Origin: Levilactobacillus senmaizukei DSM 21775 = NBRC 103853
GTDB taxonomy: Bacteria; Bacillota; Bacilli; Lactobacillales; Lactobacillaceae
Direction: 5' to 3'
DNA: 64,000 nt
Assembly: GCF_001592085.1 (NCBI RefSeq)
Contig: NZ_BCWD01000007.1
Span: 37,891 to 101,890 of the forward strand
Shown here: one piece after another, positions 15,464 to 24,553 of the stretch
Numbering within the stretch: the first letter of the stretch is position 1
Layout of the letters: each line of letters begins with the position of its first letter
The notes under the pieces: generated by a model
Databases searched by the model: none
What the model saw: the letters and a program-made list of their open reading frames with translations, nothing else
What the model was told of the DNA's origin: nothing
Program-made: the position numbers and the translations under genes

Positions 15464-15492
15464 ATCATAACCAGGCGGTTGGGGTTTGTCAA
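15464..15492 (-). promoter_or_regulatory. Promoter of the T-box/oppA transcript
   Basis: On the minus strand: consensus -35 TTGACA (15487-15492), 17 bases, -10 TATGAT (15464-15469), located about 30 bases before T-box stem I. Confidence 0.85.
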
Positions 15493-15781
15493 CAAAGAAA
15501 ATCGGGATTAGTTCGACGGTGTTTGAAAATTATTAATGACAAATAGTAGAAGGGATAATCGGGAAAAGGGTGGAAAATAAATATAATTATAACGATTGGG
15601 ATTTATAATAGGAATGAATAAATATACATAATTGAATATCCGAAATATAGTAAACGCTAATTATATATTTATGATTGAAATTGTTTGTAGACAGAAGAAT
15701 CTCTCTTAAGTAAAATGAACTTAACTGCCTGTCACTTTGGGGTCAAAGAACGACAGGACGGGAGAGGAGACGTTATCGCCT
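15493..15781 (+). other. A/T-rich cas9 upstream region
   Basis: About 290 bases, markedly A/T-richer than the surroundings, between the oppA promoter and cas9. Several -10-like hexamers (for example TATAAT at 15604-15609) are visible, but no clearly paired -35, so the cas9 promoter is not fixed. An in-frame TTG at 15737 could extend cas9 by 15 residues but has no ribosome binding site. Confidence 0.4.
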
Positions 15782-18700
15782 ATGGTTGAAAAATATGGAA
15801 TTGGATTAGACATTGGGACCAGTACCCTGGGCTGGACCAGTGTCGATGAGAATGGCAAGATTCAGCGTCTAAAAGGTCAAACGGCGCTGGGGACACGGTT
15901 ATTTAACGAGGGACAAACGGCTGAGGAACGCCGTGGGTTCAGAACAACCCGCCGTCGCATCCAACGTCGTCGCTGGCGGCTACGGTTACTGCGAGAAATA
16001 TTCGACGAACCAATTGGTTCCGTTGATGCGGGATTTTTTGCTCGTCAGAAGATGTCGAGCCTATCACCGCAAGATGACCGATTCGAAGATACTTACCGAT
16101 TATTCAATAATCAAACAGATAAGGCCTTCCATGACGAGTATCCAACGACTTATCATCTGCGTCAGGCGTTAATGAATTCCGATCGACAATTCGATATTCG
16201 GGAAATCTATCTGGCCATTCATCATATTGTTAAATATCGCGGAAACTTTTTGCGCTCAGGTAAACCAGCCGACTTTAAAACGGGGAAGCTTGATTTAAAG
16301 GAAAAGTTTGAAGAGATTAATGCAGACTGGCAAACGTTAATTAGTGAAGATGCCCCACAATTACCAGTCGATGATTTGACAACCATTAAGGCCGTTTTGG
16401 TTGATGGTTCACGAAGTCGGTCAGATCGACAACGCGGATTAGTAAAGCTCTGGATGGCCAATGAGACCGTTGAGAAGAATTGGAAGCCAGTCATGACTGA
16501 ATTGGCCAAGGCCATTTTGGGGCTGAAGACAAAATTGTATCTGTTGACTGGTCTCGATTTGCCCAAAGAGGACCAAAAGGCTTGGACCTTCAGTCTGGAT
16601 ACCTTGGAAGACCATCAGGGAGATATTGACAGTTTCTTCGATGACCATGCTCAGCAGTTGATCGATCGGTTAGCCGAGCTACGGGCAATGATTCAGTTAA
16701 CGGAAATTATTCCCAGCGGCCTCAACTTTTCACAGAGTATGGTTCAGCGGTATGAAGCACATCGGTCTCACTTAGAGATGTATAAACAGTATGCCCTGGA
16801 TCAGACGGATCCTAAGCGTACCAAGGCGTTGAGAGCAGCTTATAATGCATACATAGATCAACATGAAATTGCTGATGATTTTTATACGGCGGTTAAGCGA
16901 GTTACTAAGGATGACCAGAGTGAAACGGCCGAGGAAATTAACCGGCTAATTGGGTTGGAACAGTTTATGCCCAAGCAAAGAACGAAGGAAAACGGGGTTA
17001 TTCCATATCAAGTCCATCAACAAGAGTTGGACCAAATCATTGCCCACCAGAAGAAGTATTATCCTTTTCTTGGGACGGAAAATCCCGTAATCGATCACCG
17101 AGAATCTCAGCCCTATATGCTGGATGAATTGGTGAGTTTCCGGGTCCCTTACTACGTGGGCCCAATGGTTGCCGCCAATCCTGAGCTCAAGACGACCGAG
17201 AATCCGTTTGCCTGGATGATTCGTAAAGCTCAGGGTGAAATTACGCCTTGGAACTTCGATGAGAAGGTCGATCGTAAGGGTTCGGCGACGGCATTTATCG
17301 AACGGATGAAGACTACCGATACCTATTTGTTGGGCGAGGATGTTTTGCCACAGCAGAGTCTCCTTTACCAACGGTTTATGGTCTTAAATGAATTAAATAA
17401 TATTCGGATTGATGATGAGTTGTTGACGACCAATCAAAAACAGTGGGTATTTGATCGTGTCTTTAAAGGAAAGGGCACCATTTCAGCTAAGCATCTACAA
17501 GATGCCTTGAAGCATCATGGCGAAACTGATGGTTTGCCCAAGATTTCCGGACTAGCAGATCCTACCAAGTTTAACAGTGCTTTGACGTCGTACCGTGATT
17601 TTCAGAAATGGTTACCAAATGATATCGATCGGAAAGACAGAACTGCCGATATTGAAACAATTATCAATTGGTCAACGGTATTTGAAGATACGCATATTTT
17701 TGTGGAAAAGTTGAAGGAAATTGAGTGGTTGACGGCAGATCAACGGCGACGGATTGCCAGCAATCGTTATCGAGGTTGGGGCCGCTTATCTAAGCACCTA
17801 CTAACAGAAATCAAGGATGAACAGGGCCTGTCGATTATGGACCAGCTTTGGCGAACTCAACATAACTTTATGCAGATTGTGCATGAACCAGACTATGCGA
17901 AGCAAATTGAAGCGGCTAATACCGTGGGTATGGCCAAGCAGGACATTGGAACTGTTATTAATGATTTGTACACGTCACCACAGAATAAGAAAGCCATTCG
18001 GCAAGTACTGGCAGTTGTTAAGGATATTCAAAATGCCCATCATGGCGTAGCCCCTAGCTGGATTTTCATGGAAGCCGCTCGCGGTGCTGACCAGAATCCG
18101 CAACGGAGTCGGCAACGTCAGCGTCAACTTCAAGACTTATACGCCAAGACTGCCGCAGATCTGGTTGATACCGAAGTTCAACAGGAATTGACGGATAAGA
18201 TTAAGGATAAGGCGAACTTCACCGATCGGTTGATGCTGTATTTCTTGCAAAATGGTCAGGACATGTACTCGAAGGAAAAATTAAATATTGACCGACTGTC
18301 GGAGTATGACATTGACCATATTCTGCCGCAGGCCTTGATCAAGGATGATTCTTTGGACAACCGCGTATTGGTTCACCAGAGTATTAATCGAAATAAGAGC
18401 GATACATTTGCTTCCGAAAAATATGGTGCGAAGATGCAAGGCGCCTGGCACCAATGGCGAGCAGCGGGTTTAATTAGCGCTCGTAAGCTTCGTAATCTGG
18501 AGATGCGTCCGGATGAGATAAGTAAGTATGCGACCGGATTCATTCGTCGTCAGTTGGTCGAAACCCGTCAGGTCATCAAGTTGGTTACGGAAATTTTGAG
18601 TCATCAGTATAATCCAGAAGAGACCAAGTTGGTTTCGGTTAAGGCGGGGCTGTCGCATGAGCTGCGACGCGAGGCCGGTTTGCCAAAATTACGGGATCTG

Positions 18701-19819
18701 AATGACTATCACCATGCCATCGATGCTTATTTGGCGGCACGGATTGGTACGTATCTTCTAAAACGATATCCACGACTGGAACGGTTCTTTGTTTATGGCC
18801 AATTTCAAACGAGTCGTTTGGATCTACGGCGATTTAACTTTATTCATGATTTGGTCAAAAGCAAGCAAGGCGTTATTGTGGATAGCGATACTGGGGAAAT
18901 TCTCTGGGACCGTCAGAAAGATATCGACTATATTAAGCACTTGATGGGCCTGAAACATTTGCTGGTCACACATGAAGTTTATGATAGCGCTGCGGAAATG
19001 TATGCACAGACAATCTTCAAAGCTTCTGATAACGACAGTAAGGTTTTGATTCCGACAAAGAATGATCGGCCGACGGCGATTTATGGCGGCTACACGAAGC
19101 GACGGAATGGGTACCTAGCTATCCTGAAGATTACTGAAAAAAAGGCAGAAACTTATCGTGTAGTTGGGGTGCCGACTCTGTATATGAGTCAACTTGCAAC
19201 GGCCCGTTCGCACAGTGTTGAAGCTGAGAAAGCGTTGCTGAAATCGTTGATGGCGCCAGAGATTTTAAGCGAGTCCAAGGTAGTTAGTTTTGAGGTCGTT
19301 GTGAGCCATGTTCATTTAAACCAGTTGGTTCGGGATACAGTATTCGGACCCGCCCATTACTTTGGGCTGGGACCATTCCGCTATGTACGCAATTTCCACC
19401 AGTTGGTTTTACCATTCAAGGATCAGGAGATTTTAGTTAAGCGAACCCCGACTGATGAGGAATTAAATACAGTTTTTGAAGATATTTGTTGGCAAGTTGA
19501 GAATTACTTCGCTGTATTCGATATTAATGGGTTTCGTAATGCCTTGAAAAAATCAATCGATAAGTTTGAACAATTACCGATTGAAAATGTTTTTAAAGAC
19601 AAAAAACTAGTCACACAAGGAAAAAAAGAAGTCTTGGCGTTTGTAATGCAGGGACTGCACGCAAATGCAAGTTATCGGAATCTAAAGGTGTCATTAGGTA
19701 TTAAGACACCGTTGGGCCAACTACAATTAACAAAATTCATGTTATCAAGGGATGCTGAGTTAATTGATGAATCACCGACGGGCTTGTTTCGGCGAATTCG
19801 GCGTCTAAAGGATTTGTAA
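15782..19819 (+). CDS. cas9: CRISPR-associated endonuclease Cas9, type II-A
   Basis: A 1345-residue Cas9, the size of the Streptococcus pyogenes enzyme. Domain order: RuvC-I GLDIGTSTLGW with D10; Arg-rich bridge helix (about residues 55-75); alpha-helical REC lobe (about 80-715); RuvC-II IFMEAAR with E764; HNH YDIDHILPQ with H846 and the downstream Asn-containing SLDNRVLV; RuvC-III YHHAIDAYLA with H978 and D981; then the PAM-interacting region. All catalytic residues are present, so it should be an active RNA-guided DNA nuclease. The start is the ATG at 15782 after GGAGAGGAGACG. Unlike a simple operon, a terminator (19830-19877) and an antisense tracrRNA separate it from cas1-cas2-csn2. Confidence 0.98.
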   Translation: MVEKYGIGLDIGTSTLGWTSVDENGKIQRLKGQTALGTRLFNEGQTAEERRGFRTTRRRIQRRRWRLRLLREIFDEPIGSVDAGFFARQKMSSLSPQDDRFEDTYRLFNNQTDKAFHDEYPTTYHLRQALMNSDRQFDIREIYLAIHHIVKYRGNFLRSGKPADFKTGKLDLKEKFEEINADWQTLISEDAPQLPVDDLTTIKAVLVDGSRSRSDRQRGLVKLWMANETVEKNWKPVMTELAKAILGLKTKLYLLTGLDLPKEDQKAWTFSLDTLEDHQGDIDSFFDDHAQQLIDRLAELRAMIQLTEIIPSGLNFSQSMVQRYEAHRSHLEMYKQYALDQTDPKRTKALRAAYNAYIDQHEIADDFYTAVKRVTKDDQSETAEEINRLIGLEQFMPKQRTKENGVIPYQVHQQELDQIIAHQKKYYPFLGTENPVIDHRESQPYMLDELVSFRVPYYVGPMVAANPELKTTENPFAWMIRKAQGEITPWNFDEKVDRKGSATAFIERMKTTDTYLLGEDVLPQQSLLYQRFMVLNELNNIRIDDELLTTNQKQWVFDRVFKGKGTISAKHLQDALKHHGETDGLPKISGLADPTKFNSALTSYRDFQKWLPNDIDRKDRTADIETIINWSTVFEDTHIFVEKLKEIEWLTADQRRRIASNRYRGWGRLSKHLLTEIKDEQGLSIMDQLWRTQHNFMQIVHEPDYAKQIEAANTVGMAKQDIGTVINDLYTSPQNKKAIRQVLAVVKDIQNAHHGVAPSWIFMEAARGADQNPQRSRQRQRQLQDLYAKTAADLVDTEVQQELTDKIKDKANFTDRLMLYFLQNGQDMYSKEKLNIDRLSEYDIDHILPQALIKDDSLDNRVLVHQSINRNKSDTFASEKYGAKMQGAWHQWRAAGLISARKLRNLEMRPDEISKYATGFIRRQLVETRQVIKLVTEILSHQYNPEETKLVSVKAGLSHELRREAGLPKLRDLNDYHHAIDAYLAARIGTYLLKRYPRLERFFVYGQFQTSRLDLRRFNFIHDLVKSKQGVIVDSDTGEILWDRQKDIDYIKHLMGLKHLLVTHEVYDSAAEMYAQTIFKASDNDSKVLIPTKNDRPTAIYGGYTKRRNGYLAILKITEKKAETYRVVGVPTLYMSQLATARSHSVEAEKALLKSLMAPEILSESKVVSFEVVVSHVHLNQLVRDTVFGPAHYFGLGPFRYVRNFHQLVLPFKDQEILVKRTPTDEELNTVFEDICWQVENYFAVFDINGFRNALKKSIDKFEQLPIENVFKDKKLVTQGKKEVLAFVMQGLHANASYRNLKVSLGIKTPLGQLQLTKFMLSRDAELIDESPTGLFRRIRRLKDL

Positions 19820-19829
19820 ACATATAGTT

Positions 19830-19877
19830 AATAAAAATAAAGGAAAACATTGTTAAATGTTTTCCTTTATTTTTATT
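19830..19877. terminator. Strong terminator after cas9
   Basis: An approximately 21-bp A/T-rich stem (19830-19850 with 19857-19877, loop TGTTAA) flanked by A and T runs. It would stop cas9 transcripts and could also stop leftward readthrough of the tracrRNA. Confidence 0.85.
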
Positions 19878-19894
19878 GGCTGGTTATGGGATAA

Positions 19895-20035
19895 TAAAAA
19901 CGGCCCTTCCACATGACTGGAAGGGCCGACTATGTATGGCTCGATACCGGGCTCAAAAAGTAAAACTTGGCACAAGGCCTTGCTTGATTTTAACTTTCAG
20001 TGACAAATCAATAGAGTCAAGCGTGTCTACCTGAC
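19895..20035 (-). ncRNA. tracrRNA, antisense to the cas operon
   Basis: Read leftward: a 25-nt anti-repeat pairing with the CRISPR repeat (complement of about 19996-20020, CTTGACTCTATTGATTTG...), the bulge AAGT and lower stem TTAAAAT as in the S. pyogenes tracrRNA, a nexus region CAAGCAAGGCCTTG, a second hairpin near GAGCCCGGTATCGAGCC, and a terminator with a 10-bp stem (19901-19910 with 19919-19928) followed by TTTTTATT. It forms the crRNA:tracrRNA duplex processed by RNase III and guides Cas9. The 5' end is inferred from the promoter at 20042-20070. Confidence 0.92.
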
Positions 20036-20041
20036 TTCTTA

Positions 20042-20070
20042 AGATTAACATGCTAGTTTTCAGAAAGCAA
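20042..20070 (-). promoter_or_regulatory. tracrRNA promoter
   Basis: On the minus strand: TTGCTT (20065-20070), 17 bases, TAATCT (20042-20047) preceded by TG (extended -10). It lies just upstream of the cas1 ribosome binding site, so the tracrRNA and cas1 transcription signals are packed back to back. Confidence 0.6.
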
Positions 20071-20083
20071 GGAGGAATAGATT

Positions 20084-20989
20084 ATGGGATGGCGGACTAT
20101 TATGGTCAGTCAACATGCCAAGATTTCATTAACCACAGGGAATATTGTGATTCAAACGGATCGAGACAGGTATCACACGCCAGTCAGGGATATCAATGTT
20201 TTGCTGATCCAAACGTTGCAGGCTGTCATTACGACGGCTGCAGTCGCGGCACTTGCGGAGGTGCATGCGCGAATCATCTTTACGGGGAAGGATGGGCAAC
20301 CAACTTGTGAGACGACAGGCTGTTATCCAAGGGCCAGAACGGCAGCATTGATTGAATCACAAGTTAATTGGGATGAAACCAGGAAAAGTCATCTTTGGAC
20401 AAAAGTTGTTTCAGCTAAACTGGCTAACCAGGTGAAAGTAGCTCAATTATGTGGGGTGGATCCGTCTGGGATGGCTAATGAAATTGATAAGTTGGAACTG
20501 AACGATGTCACCAATCGGGAGGCAGTTGTGGCTAGACAATACTTTCCACTGATCTTTGGTGACGGTTTTTCTAGATCTGATTTGGTCCCTATGAATGCGG
20601 CTCTAAATTATGGTTACGCGTTATTGTTATCATTGATTGATCGTTCGGTAGTCAGTCACGGCTATTTAACCTGCTTTGGTATTCACCATGATAATGCCGA
20701 GAATGGATTCAATTTAGGCTCAGATCTAATGGAACCCTTTCGACCAATTGTAGATTATTGGGTTGCGCAGCATAAGATTAATGATTTGACGCCAGATATC
20801 AAGTTAGGATTGGCTAGATTGCTGGATTTAGAAATGAATTTTGATGGCCGAACTGAAATCCTCAGCCATGTCATTGAAAAACAAGTGGGCCAGTGCTTGA
20901 ATTACTTGAATGGAGAGACTGATCAGATTCAAATTAAAGTGGAGGTTCCAGATGAGGTATCGAGTGATGCGATTAATGATTATGTTTGA
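20084..20989 (+). CDS. cas1: CRISPR adaptation integrase Cas1, type II-A
   Basis: This 301-residue Cas1 has the N-terminal beta domain (HAKISLTTGNIVIQT) and the alpha-helical catalytic domain. The metal-binding residues are visible as NREAVVARQYF (Glu at about 149), the GIHHDNAENGFNLGSDLMEP stretch (His and following acidic residues) and a downstream Asp. With Cas2 it inserts new spacers at the leader end. GGAGG lies eight bases before the ATG. It overlaps cas2 by 38 bases, so cas1-cas2-csn2 are tightly coupled. Confidence 0.97.
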   Translation: MGWRTIMVSQHAKISLTTGNIVIQTDRDRYHTPVRDINVLLIQTLQAVITTAAVAALAEVHARIIFTGKDGQPTCETTGCYPRARTAALIESQVNWDETRKSHLWTKVVSAKLANQVKVAQLCGVDPSGMANEIDKLELNDVTNREAVVARQYFPLIFGDGFSRSDLVPMNAALNYGYALLLSLIDRSVVSHGYLTCFGIHHDNAENGFNLGSDLMEPFRPIVDYWVAQHKINDLTPDIKLGLARLLDLEMNFDGRTEILSHVIEKQVGQCLNYLNGETDQIQIKVEVPDEVSSDAINDYV

Positions 20990-21272
20990 TCTACCAATGA
21001 TAAGTAGTAGAGACCGTCGTAACTATCGCCGTTTTCGTAAACACCTGATTCAGGAGGGCTTCTTGATGATGCAGTTTTCGATTTATGTTCGGGTTTGCTC
21101 AAACACGCAAAGTGCCAAAGCGATTGAAAGAAGAGTCGCAGCTTTGACTCCAGAAGCGGGTCTGGTTCAGTCCGTCATGCTGACGGAAAAGCAATATCAG
21201 GCTATGCACTTTATTTCTGGTGAACCTAGTACAGATATCTTAAACTCGGCAGAGAGGACCATTATGATATGA
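20952..21272 (+). CDS. cas2: CRISPR adaptation protein Cas2
   Basis: A 106-residue Cas2 with a ferredoxin-like fold. The first strand RLMIMFDLP carries the conserved Asp, followed by the basic RDRRNYRRFRKHL helix and MMQFSIYVRV. It is the structural partner bridging two Cas1 dimers. The start at 20952 (MRYRVMRL) is preferred over the longer frame from 20910 because GGAGG lies at 20941-20945. It lies 38 bases inside cas1 and overlaps csn2 by four bases (ATGA). Confidence 0.95.
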   Translation: MRYRVMRLMIMFDLPMISSRDRRNYRRFRKHLIQEGFLMMQFSIYVRVCSNTQSAKAIERRVAALTPEAGLVQSVMLTEKQYQAMHFISGEPSTDILNSAERTIMI

Positions 21273-21934
21273 ATTTAACCTATTATGGTTTTGAACCCTT
21301 TGAAGTGGCAGCCAGTAAGATCACGGTGATGGATGTTGGGACGCCGAAACTTTATCGAGATTTAATTTTGGGGCTTCGCGATGGTGCAGATACAATTTCT
21401 CTCAGCAACGAAGACTTTGAATCTGTTTTATTGAGCAAGAGTATCCAATGGTACGGTGATCCGATGCTAACGGTAGATTTGAATGGTTTGTTTCAACGTA
21501 AGCTTCAAGCCCAACTCGAAAAACTTGTGGATGATGCGCAAGTTGTTAAAATATCCGATGACATTCGGGCTTTGATGACGGAGGTATTGAGTGCGAGTTA
21601 TATGATGGATGTCCCATTGGAGTTACCTGAGATTCCAGAACTGAAGAAGTTAATCAAGTTTAGTGGAATTCAGTTGTCACCAGAGGTTGGTAATGATGCC
21701 TATGGTATAATTGAGGCACTGATTAAGGTCGTCATTGAACTCGGCGACCATCGAATGATTGTTTTAACAAACGTTAGTCATTATCTCAGTGTCAACCAGC
21801 TGCAATCACTGGTGCGATTGATGGCTACGGTAGATTTGCCATTACTTCTAATCGAATTTTCAGATAGTCATCGAGTTGAGTATTTCCAGGGATGTGAGTA
21901 TCACTACATTGATAGGGACTTCGTCCTCTGGTAG
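21269..21934 (+). CDS. csn2: CRISPR adaptation protein Csn2
   Basis: A 221-residue Csn2 of the short Csn2a type, which defines subtype II-A. The pattern includes the N-terminal ISLSNEDFESVLLSKSIQWYGDPMLTVDLNGLFQRK, and the C-terminal half has strands HRMIVLTNVSHYLS and DLPLLLIEFS. The family forms a tetrameric ring that slides on DNA ends and is needed for spacer acquisition. Its ATG overlaps the cas2 stop. The stop lies only 35 bases before the first CRISPR repeat. Confidence 0.95.
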   Translation: MNLTYYGFEPFEVAASKITVMDVGTPKLYRDLILGLRDGADTISLSNEDFESVLLSKSIQWYGDPMLTVDLNGLFQRKLQAQLEKLVDDAQVVKISDDIRALMTEVLSASYMMDVPLELPEIPELKKLIKFSGIQLSPEVGNDAYGIIEALIKVVIELGDHRMIVLTNVSHYLSVNQLQSLVRLMATVDLPLLLIEFSDSHRVEYFQGCEYHYIDRDFVLW

Positions 21935-21969
21935 GTATATAACAATGAGATTGTCGTGTGGAAATAACG
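21935..21969 (+). promoter_or_regulatory. CRISPR leader, very short
   Basis: Thirty-five bases between the csn2 stop and the first repeat, ending in AAATAACG. A -10-like TATAAC lies at its start, with TTGATA about 21 bases upstream inside csn2. The functional leader may therefore extend into the csn2 coding sequence, or the array may be read from the cas operon. The perfect repeats at this end and the degenerate one at the other set the polarity. Confidence 0.6.
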
Positions 21970-24185
21970 GTTTTAGTTCAGTGACAAATCAATAGAGTTA
22001 AGAACAATATTTGGGTCTAAGTAACCGAGTCCGTAGTTTTAGTTCAGTGACAAATCAATAGAGTTAAGAACTACCCAGACGCTATACGTGGCCACAGTCA
22101 CGTTTTAGTTCAGTGACAAATCAATAGAGTTAAGAACGGTAATTTCGGAAACAAGGAAGGCAAAGCTGTTTTAGTTCAGTGACAAATCAATAGAGTTAAG
22201 AACCCGGTCGGGGATAACGTCGCCGTTCACTTGGTTTTAGTTCAGTGACAAATCAATAGAGTTAAGAACTTTCGGCGTTGGCTACTCCCATTCGGTTAAG
22301 TTTTAGTTCAGTGACAAATCAATAGAGTTAAGAACTAACTATCGCCAGAAGCTCTTGCAGCTTGTGTTTTAGTTCAGTGACAAATCAATAGAGTTAAGAA
22401 CAAAACTATTAAGATACCCAGTTCTTACTGTGTTTTAGTTCAGTGACAAATCAATAGAGTTAAGAACTAAGAATGAACAAATTCGTTCAGCATTCGCGTT
22501 TTAGTTCAGTGACAAATCAATAGAGTTAAGAACTCGTTGGAGGTATCTTTAGCTGGATTTCTCGTTTTAGTTCAGTGACAAATCAATAGAGTTAAGAACT
22601 TGAAATAGAACGGATGCTAACCGAAGCCCGTTTTAGTTCAGTGACAAATCAATAGAGTTAAGAACTACCAGTCATGGTACCGGCGTTAAGCAACCGTTTT
22701 AGTTCAGTGACAAATCAATAGAGTTAAGAACTGTTTGTACTTGCTGTCATTGCGGGCGCGTGTTTTAGTTCAGTGACAAATCAATAGAGTTAAGAACCTA
22801 AGTACCGCACTCACGTTGTTAAGTCTGGTTTTAGTTCAGTGACAAATCAATAGAGTTAAGAACGGGCCAACGTGACCCCAAAACAAATTACGAGTTTTAG
22901 TTCAGTGACAAATCAATAGAGTTAAGAACGCAGGATGTAGGTGCTTTACCTCACTTTGCGTTTTAGTTCAGTGACAAATCAATAGAGTTAAGAACAGCGG
23001 CAATATCGGAATTGTCGTTATCACCGTTTTAGTTCAGTGACAAATCAATAGAGTTAAGAACAGCTGATGGAGCCTCAACCACAGTCGTAATGTTTTAGTT
23101 CAGTGACAAATCAATAGAGTTAAGAACTAAAGGTATGTAGCAAAATTTAAAGAAACTTGTTTTAGTTCAGTGACAAATCAATAGAGTTAAGAACCGTCCA
23201 CGGCGCAGCCAGGAAGCCGCCGCAGTTTTAGTTCAGTGACAAATCAATAGAGTTAAGAACGAAGTCGCGAGGACTTGATCAGAAAATATAGTTTTAGTTC
23301 AGTGACGAATCAATAGAGTTAAGAACCCAAAACATAATCAAATTTAGTTTCAGGTTGTTTTAGTTCAGTGACAAATCAATAGAGTTAAGAACAGAATGAA
23401 GAGAAGAAACCTAGTGTTGATGGTTTTAGTTCAGTGACAAATCAATAGAGTTAAGAACCAGGTTAAGGCCGAGGCAATGCAGGCCATCGTTTTAGTTCAG
23501 TGACAAATCAATAGAGTTAAGAACTCGGGCAACGACAGCGTTACAACTTCATCTGTTTTAGTCCAGTGACAAATCAATAGAGTTAAGAACCCATGGGTAT
23601 TACAGTTCACCTTTCTACATAGTTTTAGTTCAGTGACAAATCAATAGAGTTAAGAACTTAAGAGATGACATTGGAATCAGTAAGGAGGTTTTAGTTCAGT
23701 GACAAATCAATAGAGTTAAGAACACCGACAATGTGAATGATGGAGCGTTAGCTGTTTTAGTTCAGTGACAAATCAATAGAGTTAAGAACCAATGTCACCC
23801 GGTATCGTGACAAGGGGTTGTTTTAGTTCAGTGACAAATCAATAGAGTTAAGAACATGAGTTTAGTCATGCTTGGAAGTAGGCGAGTTTTAGTTCAGTGA
23901 CAAATCAATAGAGTTAAGAACTATGCTTCTCCTCAGTCGATTCAGCCACAGGTTTTAGTTCAGTGACAAATCAATAGAGTTAAGAACAAGACATCTTTAT
24001 ATCGCGTCTCCTTATCCGTTTTAGTTCAGTGACAAATCAATAGAGTTAAGAACAACAAATGCCATTCATTGACGATCCTGACAGTTTTAGTTCAGTGACA
24101 AATCAATAGAGTTAAGAACAAGAGGTCTGGCAAGCAGATTCTTCAGCTGGTTTTAGTTCAGTGGCAAATTAATAGCGTTAATCTA
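21970..24185 (+). CRISPR. Type II-A CRISPR array, 34 repeats and 33 spacers
   Basis: The 36-bp repeat begins GTTTTAGTTCAGTGAC and ends GAGTTAAGAAC. Spacers are 30 bases, except two of 31 (23128-23158 and 23591-23621), giving a 66-base period. Repeat 21 (23291) has one A-to-G change and repeat 25 (23555) one T-to-C change. The last repeat, at 24150-24185, is degenerate (GTGGCAAATTAATAGCG, altered 3' end), marking the trailer. The repeat pairs with the anti-repeat at about 19996-20020. All spacers look distinct. No spacer was seen to match the window, but this was not searched exhaustively. Confidence 0.99.
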
Positions 24186-24227
24186 CTAGTGTTTCCCAAT
24201 ATGACGATCAAACAGGGGAGAAGCAAA

Positions 24228-24356
24228 TTGAAAAAAGACAATGACAATTACCATGGTGCCTTCGAGGGAGACCATTTCGGTTGTTTCGCGTTTCTAGTAG
24301 TGGGCACCGTTGCCATTATTGCCGCCGTACTATGGTTCGGCATGGTGACTTATTAG
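24228..24356 (+). CDS. Small single-pass membrane protein next to the array
   Basis: A 42-residue frame with TTG start at 24228, preceded by GGGGAG at seven to eight bases. It begins MKKDNDNYHGAFEGD and ends in a hydrophobic segment (about residues 18-40, FGCFAFLVVGTVAII...) with a short Thr-Tyr tail. The soluble, charged N-terminus followed by one TM helix fits a small tail-anchored-like membrane protein. It lies 42 bases after the last CRISPR repeat, on the same strand, and is followed by a terminator. No function is recognised, and its link to CRISPR is only positional. Confidence 0.6.
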   Translation: MKKDNDNYHGAFEGDHFGCFAFLVVGTVAIIAAVLWFGMVTY

Positions 24357-24396
24357 TCAGATCAAAGCACTAGGCAGTTTACATAAACGGTAATCC

Positions 24397-24431
24397 AAGG
24401 AAGCTATTCTCACGACTAGCTTCCTTTTGTT
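24397..24431 (+). terminator. Terminator after the small ORF/array
   Basis: A 10-bp stem AAGGAAGCTA/TAGCTTCCTT (24397-24426) followed by TTGTTT. Confidence 0.85.
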
Positions 24432-24553
24432 TCCCCTCACCAATGCCAGTTACAATTAGACAGATAACTTACAATTTCATCATTTGAAGGATCATCGCGT
24501 AAAGGACCGATAATAGCCAAAGATCCAGGAGGTCAAATACGGAGGTGATCGTG

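Noticed and set aside
15279..15470. 63-codon plus-strand frame
   Set aside because: Lies across the T-box leader of oppA on the opposite strand; conserved bases are those of the RNA.
19984..20024. Stray CRISPR repeat between cas9 and cas1
   Set aside because: It is the anti-repeat of a minus-strand tracrRNA, with matching bulge, nexus and terminator, not an isolated repeat or mini-array.
20050..20310. 86-codon plus-strand frame
   Set aside because: Overlaps the start of cas1 in another frame and the tracrRNA promoter; the cas1 frame is clearly the real one.
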